Shown piece after piece: positions 46,488-56,205 of a stretch of 64,000 nucleotides of DNA. The position numbers and the translations under genes were made by a program. Source of the stretch: Alligator mississippiensis (taxonomy: Eukaryota > Chordata > Crocodylia > Alligatoridae); the NCBI RefSeq assembly GCF_030867095.1, contig NC_081835.1, positions 42,143,892 to 42,207,891 of the forward strand, given 5' to 3'. The notes beneath the pieces were generated by a model, which did not search any database, was not told the DNA's origin, and saw only the letters and a list, made by a program, of their open reading frames with translations. The stretch's first letter is position 1. Each line of letters opens with the position of its first letter.

Positions 46488-47559
46488 TCAGACCTTTGGG
46501 TCATGACAAGGAGGACCATGATATCCCTATTAAGCCAAGAGGGCTTCCCAGCCCTTCTGCTACCTTTCTTCCACATGGGAATGGACATCTTTTGTTCTTC
46601 GAGGATTGTGTCCTTGAGGAACAACCACTCTTCATGCACTCCTTTCACCTTCAGTCCCTGGTTCTGCAGTGCTTCCCCTACTATTACTCTGAGCCTGTTG
46701 AAATTTGCTTGAAGTCCAAAACTTCAAACCTGATAGCTGATTTTCCTGCCTTGTAATGGACAGTGAACATGATGGTTTTGTGGTAGCTGTCACCCAGGCT
46801 GCCCTCTATATTCAAGTCACTCACCAGATCACCTCCTTTGGTCAAGACCTAGTCTAGGAGAGCATTACCTCTGGTTGGCCTGTGCACTTCCTGAGTCAGG
46901 TACAGCTCTTCAATACAGGTCAGGAAGCAACATGACCGATCCGACTTAGCCAAGTGTTCATCCCAAGAGATGTCTGGGTAATTGAAGTCACCCATGATGA
47001 CCATGTCCTGTGCATGCATGGCCTCTGCCAGTTCTTAAGAGAACTCCAGATCAAGCTCCTCCCCCTGGTTTGGTGGTCTGTCGTATACACCTACAGTTAG
47101 GTCTCTCTCATTGCATCCCCTGCATAGTTTGACCCAGAGGGTTTCGAGCTGCTCATCTTTGGAGCCAATGCTGGCCTCCAAGGAGGTGTACTGCTCCCTC
47201 ACATAGAGAGCTACACTGCCACCTTTCTTCCCTACTTGGTCCCTTCTGTGCAGGGTGTAGCCCTCAATGGCTATGTTCCAAATATGTGAGGAGTCCCACC
47301 AGGTCTCCGTAATCCCTACTAGATCGTAATGCCCAGTGGAGAGTAGGAAGGCTAGCTCCTCCTGCTTGTTCCCCATGCTCCTGGCATTAGTAAACAGGCA
47401 CCTGAGTCCTCCAGTTGAGACCCTCGATTTCCTGTCACACTTTGGGAGAACCACACCCTCAGCTCTTTCAAGAGTGGCTCTTCAGCCCTGCATGTCCTGC
47501 AGCCTGAGATGACCATCTTCCAGGTAGCTCTGGGTGGGTCTTTTCGGCCAGCCTTCTTG
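46488..47559 (-). pseudogene. CR1 ORF2 endonuclease region, truncated
   Basis: Read on the minus strand from 47454: LRCLFTNARSMGNKQEELAF, GITETWWDSSHIWN, VGVYDRPPNQGEELDLEFS (then a stop), VIMGDFNYPDISWDE, GNALLD, GDLVSDLNIEGSLGDSYHKT (SDH decayed to SYH). It ends within the linker (SGCSSRTQS). Several stops are present. It stops abruptly next to the candidate LTR. On the other side it is interrupted by hAT copy D. Confidence 0.8.
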
Positions 47560-47567
47560 TTGGCCAC

Positions 47568-48155
47568 TAGGGCTGTGCAAAGCTTTGGGTGCTGATTCAA
47601 TTCAGAGGAGATTCGGCCTGATTCGGTGGCTGAACCTCTGAATCCAAATCAAATCAGGGGACCAATTAGAAGGTCCGAATCGATTCGAACAGTCCCTGCC
47701 CTCTGTAGCAGGGAGCTGGAGTCGGACTTGGGGCTAGTAAGTAGGGACAGGGGAGGGGGGGCTGGAGGAGGAGGAAGGGGACCATGGCAGGGACCCCTGC
47801 CAGGCCCCATCCCCTGCCTGCTCCCCCAGCCCCCCCATGGCTGCCTTACCCACCCCAGCTCCCAGTGCTTTAAAAAAACAAAACCCTACTCATCAGGTGC
47901 TGCTGGGCAGGAGGGGGCAGTCCCTGCTGCCCTCCACTTCCCCATGCTGCATGGGGGGCTCTGCCACGATCCCTCGAAGCCCCCCTGACTCTCCCAACCA
48001 CCCCATGACTGCCCCGCCCACCCCAGCTCCAGCCCTTTAAGAACTCCCCCCCGCAAAAACCCCGGACTCAGGGTTCCTGCCCACCAGGGGGTGATCCCTG
48101 CTGCCCCCCACTGCCCCGTGCCATATGGGGGGCTCTGCATGACCTCCTGAAGCCC
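47568..48155. mobile_element. hAT-type MITE copy D, right end missing
   Basis: The left end TAGGGCTGTGCAAAGC at 47568 is the clearest terminus of this family. AATCGATTCGAA-type subterminal units and the CCCCATCCCCTGCCTG-type interior match copies B and E. No right terminus is found before CR1 ORF1 5' sequence begins near 48155. Compared with an intact CR1, the esterase part of ORF1 is absent here, so a deletion probably removed it together with the right half of the element. Confidence 0.65.
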
Positions 48156-48324
48156 TGAGGCCGCTGCAGGAGCTGGTGAGTTCTGCAGCCTGGCAGTACC
48201 AATCAATGTAGTCTTTGTGGGCCCTGATGGTGCGTAGCTGATGTACCTCCTCCTCGAGCTCTGGCACCCTGCCCTCCAGAGACTACGCTAGGGAGCACAT
48301 CCCACAAGTGGGGGTGCCCCCTTG
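48101..48324 (+). repeat. Left arm of a 224 bp near-perfect inverted duplication
   Basis: It pairs base for base with 48801-49024 (coordinates sum to 97125), with a single mismatch found over 224 bp. It spans the hAT-D/CR1 junction and the CR1 ORF1 coiled-coil region (EEVHQLRT.RAHKDYIDWY on the minus strand). Confidence 0.93.
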
Positions 48325-48730
48325 CCCAGCTGCCAGCAGCTGTGCTACGCAGCCCCCACAGCCCAGAGCCAGAGGCTGTGTCTGGGTGGAGACCTTGGCG
48401 GTTCTGGGAAGCCTGCAGGCACAATGAGTCTCTACCATGGCTGAGAGCAAGTCCACCCCCCTACCTGGTCCCAGTAGCTTCACTTCAGGCTTAAGGCCTC
48501 AGGCTCCTCACTCAGCCCAGCCCTCTGGGCACCCTCCATATGCCCCTCTGCGCAAACTCCCACACTAACTGCTGGGCCTGAGAAGAGCTGCACCTGTTTG
48601 TGTGCTCTGTTCACGTAGCTCAGGTCACGGGGCTCGCTGGGGGCCTCAGCTAAGTAGGGACCTGTGGGGGGAGGAAGCATCCCCCTCCCTTGTCCCAATC
48701 AGCTGGCGTGTCCTGCCTGGCATGGCCCCC

Positions 48731-48796
48731 ACACTCACACACACGCACATACGCGCACACACTTACACACACTTACACACACACACACACACACAC
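48731..48796. repeat. Imperfect (CA)n microsatellite in CR1 5' UTR
   Basis: ACACTCACACACACGCAC followed by purer AC units. The intact CR1 has a short CCCACACACACAC at the equivalent place, so this is an expansion. Confidence 0.85.
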
Positions 48797-48800
48797 CCCA

Positions 48801-49024
48801 CAAGGGGGCACCCCCACTTGTGGGATGTGCTCCCTAGCGTAGTCTCTGGAGGGCAGGGTGCCAGAGCTCGAGGAGGAGGTACATCAGCTACGCACCAGCA
48901 GGGCCCACAAAGACTACATTGATTGGTACTGCCAGGCTGCAGAACTCACCAGCTCCTGCAGCGGCCTCAGGGCTTCAGGAGGTCATGCAGAGCCCCCCAT
49001 ATGGCACGGGGCAGTGGGGGGCAG
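48801..49024 (-). repeat. Right arm of the 224 bp inverted duplication
   Basis: Reverse complement of 48101-48324 with one mismatch (a G for T in the CACCATCAGG/CACCAGCAGG position). The inner edge is sharp, right after the CA repeat, and the outer edge is sharp at 49024. The arm is out of orientation with the CR1 sequence on both sides, so it is the inserted copy. Confidence 0.93.
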
Positions 49025-49299
49025 CTCAGAGCACCCCTGCGCTTGCCCACCTTCTCCTTGCCCCTGGTTCCCTTAACTCCTGTCTCTGCGCTGGGGGTTC
49101 AGTGGTGTCCAGGTGGTGTCTGGGTCTTCAGCTCCCGGGGGTGCAATGGGTGTTTACCCACGCGTCTCCACCAAGGAGCAGGTCCGAACTGAAAGTAACT
49201 TTCAGTTGGGGCCTAATTTCAAACACAGGGACTTCCAGTGCAAGACAGATGGAGATGCTAATTGGTCTGTACTTCCCATGCATGGCCATGCTAGATGGT

Positions 49300-49655
49300 A
49301 AGGGTCCAGAGGCAAGAAAGATGATAAAGGGCTTGGAAGGCAAGTCACATGAAACGAGACTTAAGGAGCTAGGCATGTTCAGCTTATGGAAAAGGTGCTA
49401 AAGAGGGGACATGACATCAGTCTTCAAGTACCTGAAGTGCTGCCATAAAGAAGAGGGAAAATACCTTTTCTCTCTTGCTGCAGAGAGGAAGACACATACC
49501 AATGGCTTAAAGTTGTAGCAAAGTAAGTTTACATTGGATATTGGGGAAAAAATCCTTTACTGTTAGAATGGTGAAGCAGTAGAATACACTACTAGGGAAG
49601 TGGTGGTTGGATGGCCAGGTTGGAGAGCCACTGGCCGGGGATGATACAGGTGTAA
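49300..49655 (+). pseudogene. Old CR1 ORF2 C-terminus and 3' end
   Basis: KMIKGLEGKSHETRLKELGM and FSLWKRC correspond to the 'RMI.GL...Y..RL..L.LFSL.KRR' block, then GDMTSVFKYLKC and a decayed FTLDIGEKI. Stops are present. It is an older subfamily than the CR1 sequence next to it. Confidence 0.7.
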
Positions 49656-49672
49656 CTAAGCCTATGTTCTAC

Positions 49673-49972
49673 TATGGGTGCGCCTGCACATCACTATATG
49701 GTGCTGTTGCTACAGCGCCATGCTTTAGCACTTCCTTTTGGAAGTATTAAACACAATGCAGTACAGGCAGTTACTGTGCCGTGTGCATGGTGCATGGTTA
49801 GATTTCGCCCCTCTGTTGCCGTAGTAGTGCACTATAAGCAGGGAGCATGCTGCTATGGTGACATAGCTGGTGATCATGTGTGGACCTACGTGATCGCTAC
49901 GTTGTCTCAGTGTGCCATACGGTGACATAGCATGTCACTACATCTCTGTAGGTGACGTGTAGATGTGCCCTA
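49673..49972. mobile_element. 300 bp MITE candidate
   Basis: The ends TATGGGTGCGCCTGCACATC... and, inverted, TAGGGCACATCTACACGTC... match with one indel and six transitions. The right end shares AGGGCACATC with the foldback element at 2654-3095. The interior has short palindromes and CATGGTGCATGGT-type repeats. No clear target duplication. Confidence 0.5.
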
Positions 49973-50044
49973 TTGGTATTTCTCATGCTTCGTGCCCCCA
50001 CCAGCTCTCCTGACCACCTCTACACTACGTGTGTCAGGGTATTT

Positions 50045-50222
50045 TTAAGGGGTTTAGGTTGTAGCCGTGTTGGTCTAAGGACATAGGCAGACAAGGTTCC
50101 TTGGGTGAATTTGATATCTTTTATTAGACCAACCCAAATGGTTGGAGAATAGTTATTAAGCAAGCTTTCGGGTTCAAAAACCCTTCGTCAGGCTAAGGAA
50201 GCTTCAGTAGTTGGTGTGTTTT
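50045..50222 (-). mobile_element. Penelope-like element 3' fragment
   Basis: Contains GTAGCCGTGTTGGTCTAAGG, ATATCTTTTATTAGACCAAC and GCTTTCGGGTTCAAAAACCC, a widespread vertebrate repeat tail. The middle phrase is shared with the fragment at 20316-20940, where it lies next to RT-coding sequence. That links both to the same family. Confidence 0.6.
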
Positions 50223-50227
50223 CTTCC

Positions 50228-50725
50228 TGGAGGGTATTTTTAAGACTTCCTCAGAGGTACTGGGTGTTGGCTACAGCCAAGGCTGGGGACTTTGACTGGG
50301 TGTGCCAATGCTCCTGCTGGAATCAAAGCCAGAGGTTCCTGGCTAAAGGATCTTGCCCCTTTGCTCAGGGTCATATTGATCACCATATATAGGGTCAGGA
50401 AGGAATTTTACCTCACGGTCAGATTGGTACAGACTGTGGGGATTTTTGCCTTCATCTGTAGCAGGGGGCACAGCTCTCTACCTGGGATCTCTAGACCATA
50501 TATTGACAACTTATAGTAGAAGCAGAATGTTGGCTGCTGTGGTTCCCCTTGCTTTATTTGTGGCAGGCTAGGGTAGTAGGTCTGTGTTGTGTCCAGGCTG
50601 ACAGCAGTATTATGCAGAGTTCAGATTATGGATTGTATAGGATGGTTTGGATAAGGATGATCTTGAGATGGACTACATGACCTCTGGAGGTCCCTTCCGC
50701 TCCTACTTCTCTATGATTCTACGAT
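50228..50725 (+). mobile_element. CR1/L3-type 3' UTR fragment
   Basis: Carries GGTCAGGAAGGAATTTTACC, CAGATTGG, GGGGATTTTTGCCTTC and the end TGACCTCTGGAGGTCCCTTC with tail CTATGATTCTACGATTG. Homologous to 18285-18503 in its second half. Confidence 0.75.
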
Positions 50726-50874
50726 TGGACAGACCTCCTTTGCCTGGAATAGGCAGACACTCATGGCCAGATTCTATTCCACCTATTCAGTGCGTGAGGC
50801 ACCTCAGTGTGATTCTGTTCCACCCTGTTCAAGTCCTTGAAAAACATTGATTCAAAAGGCAAGTAGATCATAAA

Positions 50875-51040
50875 ATCACAGAATAGAATCATAGAGAAGT
50901 AGGGCTAGAAGTGACCTCTAGAAGTCATCTAGAGTCCAACCTCCTGGTGGAGGCAGGATCATCCCTATACAAACCATTCTGTACAAGTCCTTATCTAACC
51001 TACTCCTAAAACTACACAATCAGCCTTGCTGAGTAACTAC
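50875..51040 (-). mobile_element. CR1 3' fragment
   Basis: Begins ATCACAGAATAGAATCATAG, then AGGGCTAGAAGTGACCTC and AGTCCAACCTCCTGGTGGAG, the reverse complement of a CR1 3' UTR. Confidence 0.75.
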
Positions 51041-51299
51041 AAGGCATATTGCCCAAAGACAGCAAAAGCACACAAACCAGCCACAGGTAAAGCAGGGTTA
51101 TCGGGGCTGTCATTATCCCACTGTTCTAAGGATTGTTAAAATGTACGCAAGAGATTTAAGGAAGAGTGCAATGCCCTGACCCCCACCCTGCCAGAAAGAC
51201 AAAATCCCCCAGCTGGAGAGGGACGTCTGGGCAAAAACACAGGCAGTTCATTCACAGACCTGGAAGGCCAGATGGGCTGAAGGAAGGAGGGCCTGGCAT

Positions 51300-52307
51300 T
51301 AGGCCTATGCAAAGCTGCTAGTATTCGCTTCAGATTTGGATTTGGCCGATTCAGGGGATAGTGATTTGATTCGGTGATTCAAATCACTGTCCCAATTCGA
51401 TTCAGCCAAATTTGATTCGGAGAGCTGCTGAATCTCTGAATCAGCCAGGCGAGACCCATTCCCCGCCCCTCTCCCAGCCCAGCAATGGCTGCCCCATCTC
51501 CCAGCACTTGTAAAAAAAAAAGCCCCAGCTCACGGGGTGCTGCCAGTCAGGGGGGCCATCCCTGCTGCCCTTCACTGCCCCACGTTGTGTGGGGGGCTCT
51601 GCACAAGCCCCCCGACTGCCCCTCTTGCTCCCCCAGCCCCGCCCCCACGGGTGCCCCACCTGGCCCAGCTCTGGCCCTTTAAGAAAAGACAAAAAAACGA
51701 AAAAAACCCAGGACTTACTGCTCCTGCCAGCAGGGGGAGATCCCCACTGCCCCCCACTGCCCTGCACCACATGGCGGGGCTTTTCTTGGGTTTTTTGTTC
51801 TTAGAGGGCCAGAGCTAGCCCGGGCAGGGCACCCGTGAGGGGCCTGGGGAAGGGGGAGAGGTCGGGGGGCTTGTACAGAGCCCCCCATGCAGCGTGGGGC
51901 AGTGGGGGCAGCAGGAATCACACCCCTCCCCAGCACCACCCAGTGAACACCAGGGTTTTCTTTAAAGTACCTAGCTGGGGTGGAGGGGGGAGGAAGCCAT
52001 GGGGGGGGGCTGGGGGAGTGCAGGGGGGTCAGAGGGGCTGACAAGGGTCCTCCCATGGTCCCCTCCCGCCTCATCCAGCCCCTAGTACTTACCAGCTACG
52101 AGTCAGCTGCAGCTCCCTGCTGCAACCACCGGAGACTGCCCGAATCATCAAAGCTTTCCAAATCTTTTCCGAAGATTCGGAGAGCTTTGAATCAATTTGG
52201 ACCTTTAAATTAGTCCCCTGATTCAATTTGGATTTGGAGCTTCAGCCACCGAATCGGGCTGAATCTCCTCCAAATTGAATCACCACCTGAAGCTTTGCAC
52301 AGCCCTA
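51300..52307. mobile_element. Palindromic hAT-type MITE, copy E
   Basis: The left end TAGGCCTATGCAAAGC and right end GCTTTGCACAGCCCTA belong to the same family as copies A-D. Subterminal TTCGATTCAG/AATTGAATC arrays occur on both sides. The interior is GC-rich and near-palindromic: GGCCCTTTAAGAAAAG near 51675 faces TTCTTAGAGGGCC near 51800. Flanking octamers agree at only 4/8. It ends 530 bp downstream of the actin-like gene's stop codon. Confidence 0.75.
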
Positions 52308-52837
52308 TCCAGAATACCTAAGGGGAGAAATCACAGTGAAGGTTGGGGCATAGGGAAGGATAAGTAATGTGAGCCTGAAAATAGCTCGGTGAGGGGGTAC
52401 TGGGAAGGATGGGTAGAGGACCATGGGGGTTAGCCCAGCCAGGGGGGTGCAAATGGGCAACAAATAGGACAAAACGGGCAAGGAGCCCTAGGGATTAGCC
52501 CAGCTGGAAGATACAGCAAGCAAGGTGTCCTGGGGGTAACTGCCCAGCTGTGGGAGCCCACAGCAGGATGGGCCCACAGTAGTCTAGGGACTACCCTGGA
52601 GCTATTGTGCCCCTGCTTATATTAATGGGGCCCAGATCCAATGAATGTGGCCCAGGCACAGACCTTGGGCCCCCTATTCCTCAGCCTGGCTAACTGGCGA
52701 CACATCCCCTCACAAGGCTTGTGGGCAGTGCAGCAGCGACACATCTAATCCAGCCCTCGTTCTTCTCCAAACAGCATTTATAGAGGGGATTTCCCATACC
52801 CACGGCCTAGCAGGCTGTCTCACACTTCTGTGCCCAC
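52308..52837. other. 3' flank of the actin-like gene
   Basis: No coding sequence. It contains a possible variant polyadenylation signal and otherwise ordinary sequence up to MITE copy E. Confidence 0.5.
52777..52782 (-). promoter_or_regulatory. Possible polyadenylation signal variant
   Basis: TATAAA on the minus strand, about 56 nt past the stop codon of the actin-like gene. TATAAA is a known weak variant of AATAAA. No canonical AATAAA was seen nearer. Confidence 0.3.
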
Positions 52838-54034
52838 TCAGAAGGAGTGCCGGTGAACCACAAAAGGCCCCTTGTCACTGTAGTCCTTTTGGCTGATCCA
52901 GACATTCTGGAAGGAGTTGAGAGAGGCCACAATAGAGCCGCCCAGCCAGGCAGCAAAGCTGCGATGGGGGGAAGCCAGGATGGCCACCTGCTCCTTGCCT
53001 GTCATCTCCATCTTCAGCAGCTCCTTCTTGATTCTCTCCGAGAAGCCCCGGATCATGGTGGTGCCACCAGCCAGCACCACATTGGCCAGCAGCTCTGCAC
53101 GGTGTTTCGGCTTGCACTTTCTGATGCTGTTCATGGCATGGATGTGAATACCTGCCTCAGGAAAGCCCAGCACAGCGGGGTTGAAGAGGGCCTCAGGGCC
53201 CCGGAACCGCTCGCTGCCAATGGAAATGACCTGCTGGTCAGGGAGGATGAAGTCCATGAGGTATTTCTTCTCATCTCCATTCAGCTCTGCGTGGAAGTCC
53301 TCAGGGATGTAGCAGCACTTTTCCTTGATGTTGCTCACCAGCTTCAACTCATCTTCTCGGAAGGGGTTGCCACACTCCCCCATCAGCTTGGCCAGGTAGT
53401 CTGTCAGAGCACAGCCTGCCACATCTAGCCGGTAGGTGGCATGGGGTAGGACGTAGCCGTCATGGACAGGGGCCGTGTAGGATGTCCCATAGCCAGAGCC
53501 AATCACCAGCCCTTTGGTGCGTCCATAGGAGTACACAGACAGCAGGGACTGGTGCGCCACAAACATTGCCGGGACCTCAAAGTTCTCAAAGAGCAGCTCA
53601 GCCATCTTCTCCCGGTTGGTGGTTGGGGACAAGGGTGCATCTGTGACCAGCACGGCCAGCTCCTCAGGGCACACACTAAGCTCCGTGTAGAAGATGTGAT
53701 GCCACAGCATCTCTAGGGCATCCCAGTCTGTAACCACGCCATGGGTCATCACGGTGTTGGCAGTCACCTCTGAGCTATTGCTGGGGATGCTTTTCCCAAT
53801 GTAATACAGGGGACTGTCATTGGTCCTGACCTTGGGGACCCCCACACGGCTCGGGACCACAGAGCGTGGCTTCTCATCGCCAGCCAGGCCGCTCTTGGTG
53901 TAGCCAGTGCCAGTGTCTATCACAACAGCACTGTAGTCCTTGTATTTCTCTGCTGCATCTGACGTGGAGACTTCCCGGGATGCAGGCTCATAGCCAGCAG
54001 AACCCGGGCTCTTAGGATTCCTCGGATAGATCAT
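52838..54034 (-). CDS. Intronless actin-like protein (ACTL7/ACTL9-type), 398 aa
   Basis: Full-length actin fold in one exon. Phosphate-1 loop VIDTGTGYTKSG at about 38-49 (Asp40, Lys47); WHHIFYTEL and VCPEELAVLVTDAPLSPTTN at 111-140; PAMFVAHQSLLSVYSYGRT at 155-173 keeps the Gln of actin Q137 (Q162). LPHATYRLDVAG is at about 196-207, LAGGTTMIRGFSERI at 321-335 and a VVHRHSF C-terminus replaces VHRKCF. The phosphate-2 loop is changed: GLVIGSGYGTSYTAP puts Gly179, Tyr182 and Tyr186 where conventional actin has D154, D157 and H161. The D-loop is about four residues shorter and lacks the GVMVGMGQ sequence. An N-terminal extension of about 30 residues is present. These losses and the single exon fit the testis actin-like group (ACTL7A/B, ACTL9, ACTRT). 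Segments recalled from human ACTL7A and ACTL9 match about equally, so no symbol is given. ATG has a purine at -3. A role in the sperm head cytoskeleton is inferred from the family. Confidence 0.93.
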   Translation of the reverse strand: MIYPRNPKSPGSAGYEPASREVSTSDAAEKYKDYSAVVIDTGTGYTKSGLAGDEKPRSVVPSRVGVPKVRTNDSPLYYIGKSIPSNSSEVTANTVMTHGVVTDWDALEMLWHHIFYTELSVCPEELAVLVTDAPLSPTTNREKMAELLFENFEVPAMFVAHQSLLSVYSYGRTKGLVIGSGYGTSYTAPVHDGYVLPHATYRLDVAGCALTDYLAKLMGECGNPFREDELKLVSNIKEKCCYIPEDFHAELNGDEKKYLMDFILPDQQVISIGSERFRGPEALFNPAVLGFPEAGIHIHAMNSIRKCKPKHRAELLANVVLAGGTTMIRGFSERIKKELLKMEMTGKEQVAILASPHRSFAAWLGGSIVASLNSFQNVWISQKDYSDKGPFVVHRHSF

Positions 54035-54126
54035 TTCTTCAGGCCCTCTCTCTCAAACCTTACTGTGATCCCAAGACCCAGCCCAGGAGTACCAGGCTCC
54101 AGGAAAGGATCTAAGATCATGCCAGT

Positions 54127-54140
54127 GCTACCATAGCAAC
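54127..54140 (+). promoter_or_regulatory. RFX X-box match upstream of the actin-like gene
   Basis: GCTACCATAGCAAC fits the X-box consensus RYYNCC-N(1-3)-RGYAAC at every defined position with a 2-base spacer. It ends 93 bp upstream of the ATG at 54034. RFX2 is known to activate spermatid genes through such sites. Use here is inferred. Confidence 0.45.
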
Positions 54141-54164
54141 TGCCTAAATCACAGCTGAAAGCAA

Positions 54165-54172
54165 TGACATCA
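54165..54172 (+). promoter_or_regulatory. CRE-like site upstream of the actin-like gene
   Basis: TGACATCA differs at one base from the palindromic cAMP response element TGACGTCA. It lies 131-138 bp upstream of the ATG and 24 bp from the X-box match. CREM uses CREs in haploid germ-cell promoters. A one-mismatch octamer is weak evidence alone. Confidence 0.3.
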
Positions 54173-55857
54173 TAGTTCCAGCCCATTTACAGAGGTTCTC
54201 AGGAAGGCGCAAAGAATTAACTCCTGCTTGACCAGGAAGCAAAGAGGTGCGAACACAGAGATGCCTGAGGGAAACTGGAGGTGTAGGCTGAGGGGGCAGT
54301 CCGTAGGTCTCTGTTATGCCTGCTGTGGTGAGAGCAGACGGTGCCCTGGAGACAGTCTGGCTAAACGACCTCTCTGATTCCTTCTGGCTCTGAGGAAGCA
54401 GCAGTGCCCTCTGGCATTAGCAAATGTTCTTGGTAGTACCTCTAACCCCAGCGTTTGGGGCTCCTCCTGGAAGTCCTCACATATCCTGGCTGGGATCAAG
54501 TTATCCCCAAATCTGCCTCCTCATGCTCACTGCTCGTTGCTGCTGCCATGGAGGTCTGTCAAGCAGCAGGATGCTCCAGCCGGGCTGGGCAGCTGTGCTG
54601 GCACCAAGGGGTTTTTGCCACAAGGAGCAAACCCTGTGTGAAATCCACTGACCCCCTGATGTGTACACTCTAGGGCAGACAGCCAGGATGCCAAAGGGCT
54701 GGGCTTCCTCAACTCCTACTTGAACTACCTAGATCCACTTGGACACCTAATAGGTGGAATAGACTCTGACCCCTAGCTCACCATCAGTCTTGCCATGCTT
54801 GATAACAGTGGATACTGATTGGTGCAGGCCTTCATTGCTTGACAAAGCCCAAAGCTGGTTGGTTTCCTTGTACTTGGCAGAAGTTGGTAGATGGTGCTTT
54901 TCCTCCTGTGCACTAGTATTTCCCTGTGAAGAGTGGTGGGGGGCCGGGGGGGAAGGAATGTGCTTGTCCATACCCTGCAAAGCAGATAGAAGGGCAGGTT
55001 GCTTGAACCTCCCACGTGCCCATCCCAGGCAGGTGGCACATGGCTGCTCCCAGCACTCGCTGGTATCATGTTCTTTCGGTGCCACTTTCAGAGTTCGGTG
55101 GAACCCCCTCCCCACTACAGCCATGCAGAGCTCAGGAGTTTTTCCTTGGCTTCAGCTGAGATTTCCGGTCTAGCCTTGCCTAGGATCCCAGTAATGACCT
55201 TGCATCTTGCTCACTGCTGCTCCACTCCCATGGTGCCATATGTTCATACCCACCTCATCCAGGGTCCAAACTTCTCCACCCCTGGAGTCAGCCCCTCCTG
55301 GCCCTGATCTGGCTGAAGGTCCCTGGTACGCATATATCAGAGCCACATAGAGCAGGGCTTCCCTTCCTTTTCTGCTGACAGAAATTGGAGGTGTGGGATG
55401 GGCGCAGTTCTGGGTGCAGACAGGCTGCTGCCCCCTGCTCCAAGGGGCACCTCTGGATTGAGGACCCCAGAGTTCAATGTGAGCTCAGGTGGGGTGAATG
55501 GTTTCTCCTCACAGTCCTACAGAGAAAGCATGTCCTGTTCTCAATCTGGTGTCTCTGAATCCCTGCTGAAAATCCACTGGTTCCTTCTGCTGTTGCCTTG
55601 CACTGCTGGAACCAGCCTGTAACCATCATTTGGTGGGTAGAGAGAAGACAAGGGGGCAGACCCCACCTAGCATGCCCACAGTGGGGCAGGCACAAGGAGT
55701 GTTCCCCTGCAGGCAGTGATCAGAACTAAAAGCAGGCAGAATGGGCAGGGAAGAGGGAGCCATGTCCCCATTGATCCTCATTTACAGGTGATATTTATGT
55801 TGGAGACCTGGCTGCCTTCTCCAGTAAAGAAAGACTCAAGTTATATTATCTATTCAC
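54173..55857. other. Unassigned stretch upstream of the actin-like gene
   Basis: No exon, RNA gene or element end is recognised. If the actin-like transcript has an upstream non-coding exon it would lie here, but I see no diagnostic signal. Confidence 0.4.
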
Positions 55858-56205
55858 AGATTCATGGATTGCAAGTCTAGAAGAAACCACTGTGATCATT
55901 TTATCTGAGCTTCTGTATAATACAGACCATGAGAATTTCCTGAATTAATTCTCATTTGAACTACAGCAGAGATTTTAGAACAAATCTGATCTTGCTTTAA
56001 CAGTTTTCAATGATGCAGAATTTACCCCAGCCTTTTGCAAGGTTGTCCGATGGCTATTACTTTCACTGTTCAAAATTTACACCATATATTTTGTCTAAAG
56101 GTGTTAGGCTTCATTTTCCATCTGTTGAATCCGGTTACACTTTTGCCTGCTACTCTGAAAAGCATCCTGTTACTAAACACCTGCTTCTTGTGGGACTATG
56201 TAGAC
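55858..56205 (-). mobile_element. L3/CR1-type LINE 3' end
   Basis: CACAGATTCATGGATTGCAA, AGAAGAAACCACTGTGATCA, TAATACAGACCATGAGAATT and TTTTCAATGATGCAGAATTT follow the reverse-complement order of the widespread amniote L3/CR1 3' end, continuing to about 56205. Right after it, CCAGGGGTGGGCAATTATTT at about 56208 resembles a hAT terminus without a detectable partner. Confidence 0.7.

Larger units (their letters stand above)
48156..49178 (-). pseudogene. CR1 5' UTR and ORF1 start, interrupted by the inverted duplication
   Basis: The minus-strand sequence from 49178 (containing ACCCACGCGTCTC as in the 5' end of the CR1 at 12.4 kb) runs into a CA-rich 5' UTR. From about 48720 it continues into ORF1 with STQTQPLALGCGGC (near 48370-48410), CGMCSLA and an ELEEEVHQLRT coiled-coil segment. 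The copy is the upstream part of the CR1 whose ORF2 lies at 46488-47559. The right duplication arm sits between the CA repeat and the extreme 5' end. Confidence 0.7.

Noticed and set aside
48801-49076. ORF reading PELEEEVHQLRT... as a new small coiled-coil protein
   Set aside because: It is the inverted copy of the CR1 ORF1 coiled-coil segment at 48101-48324.
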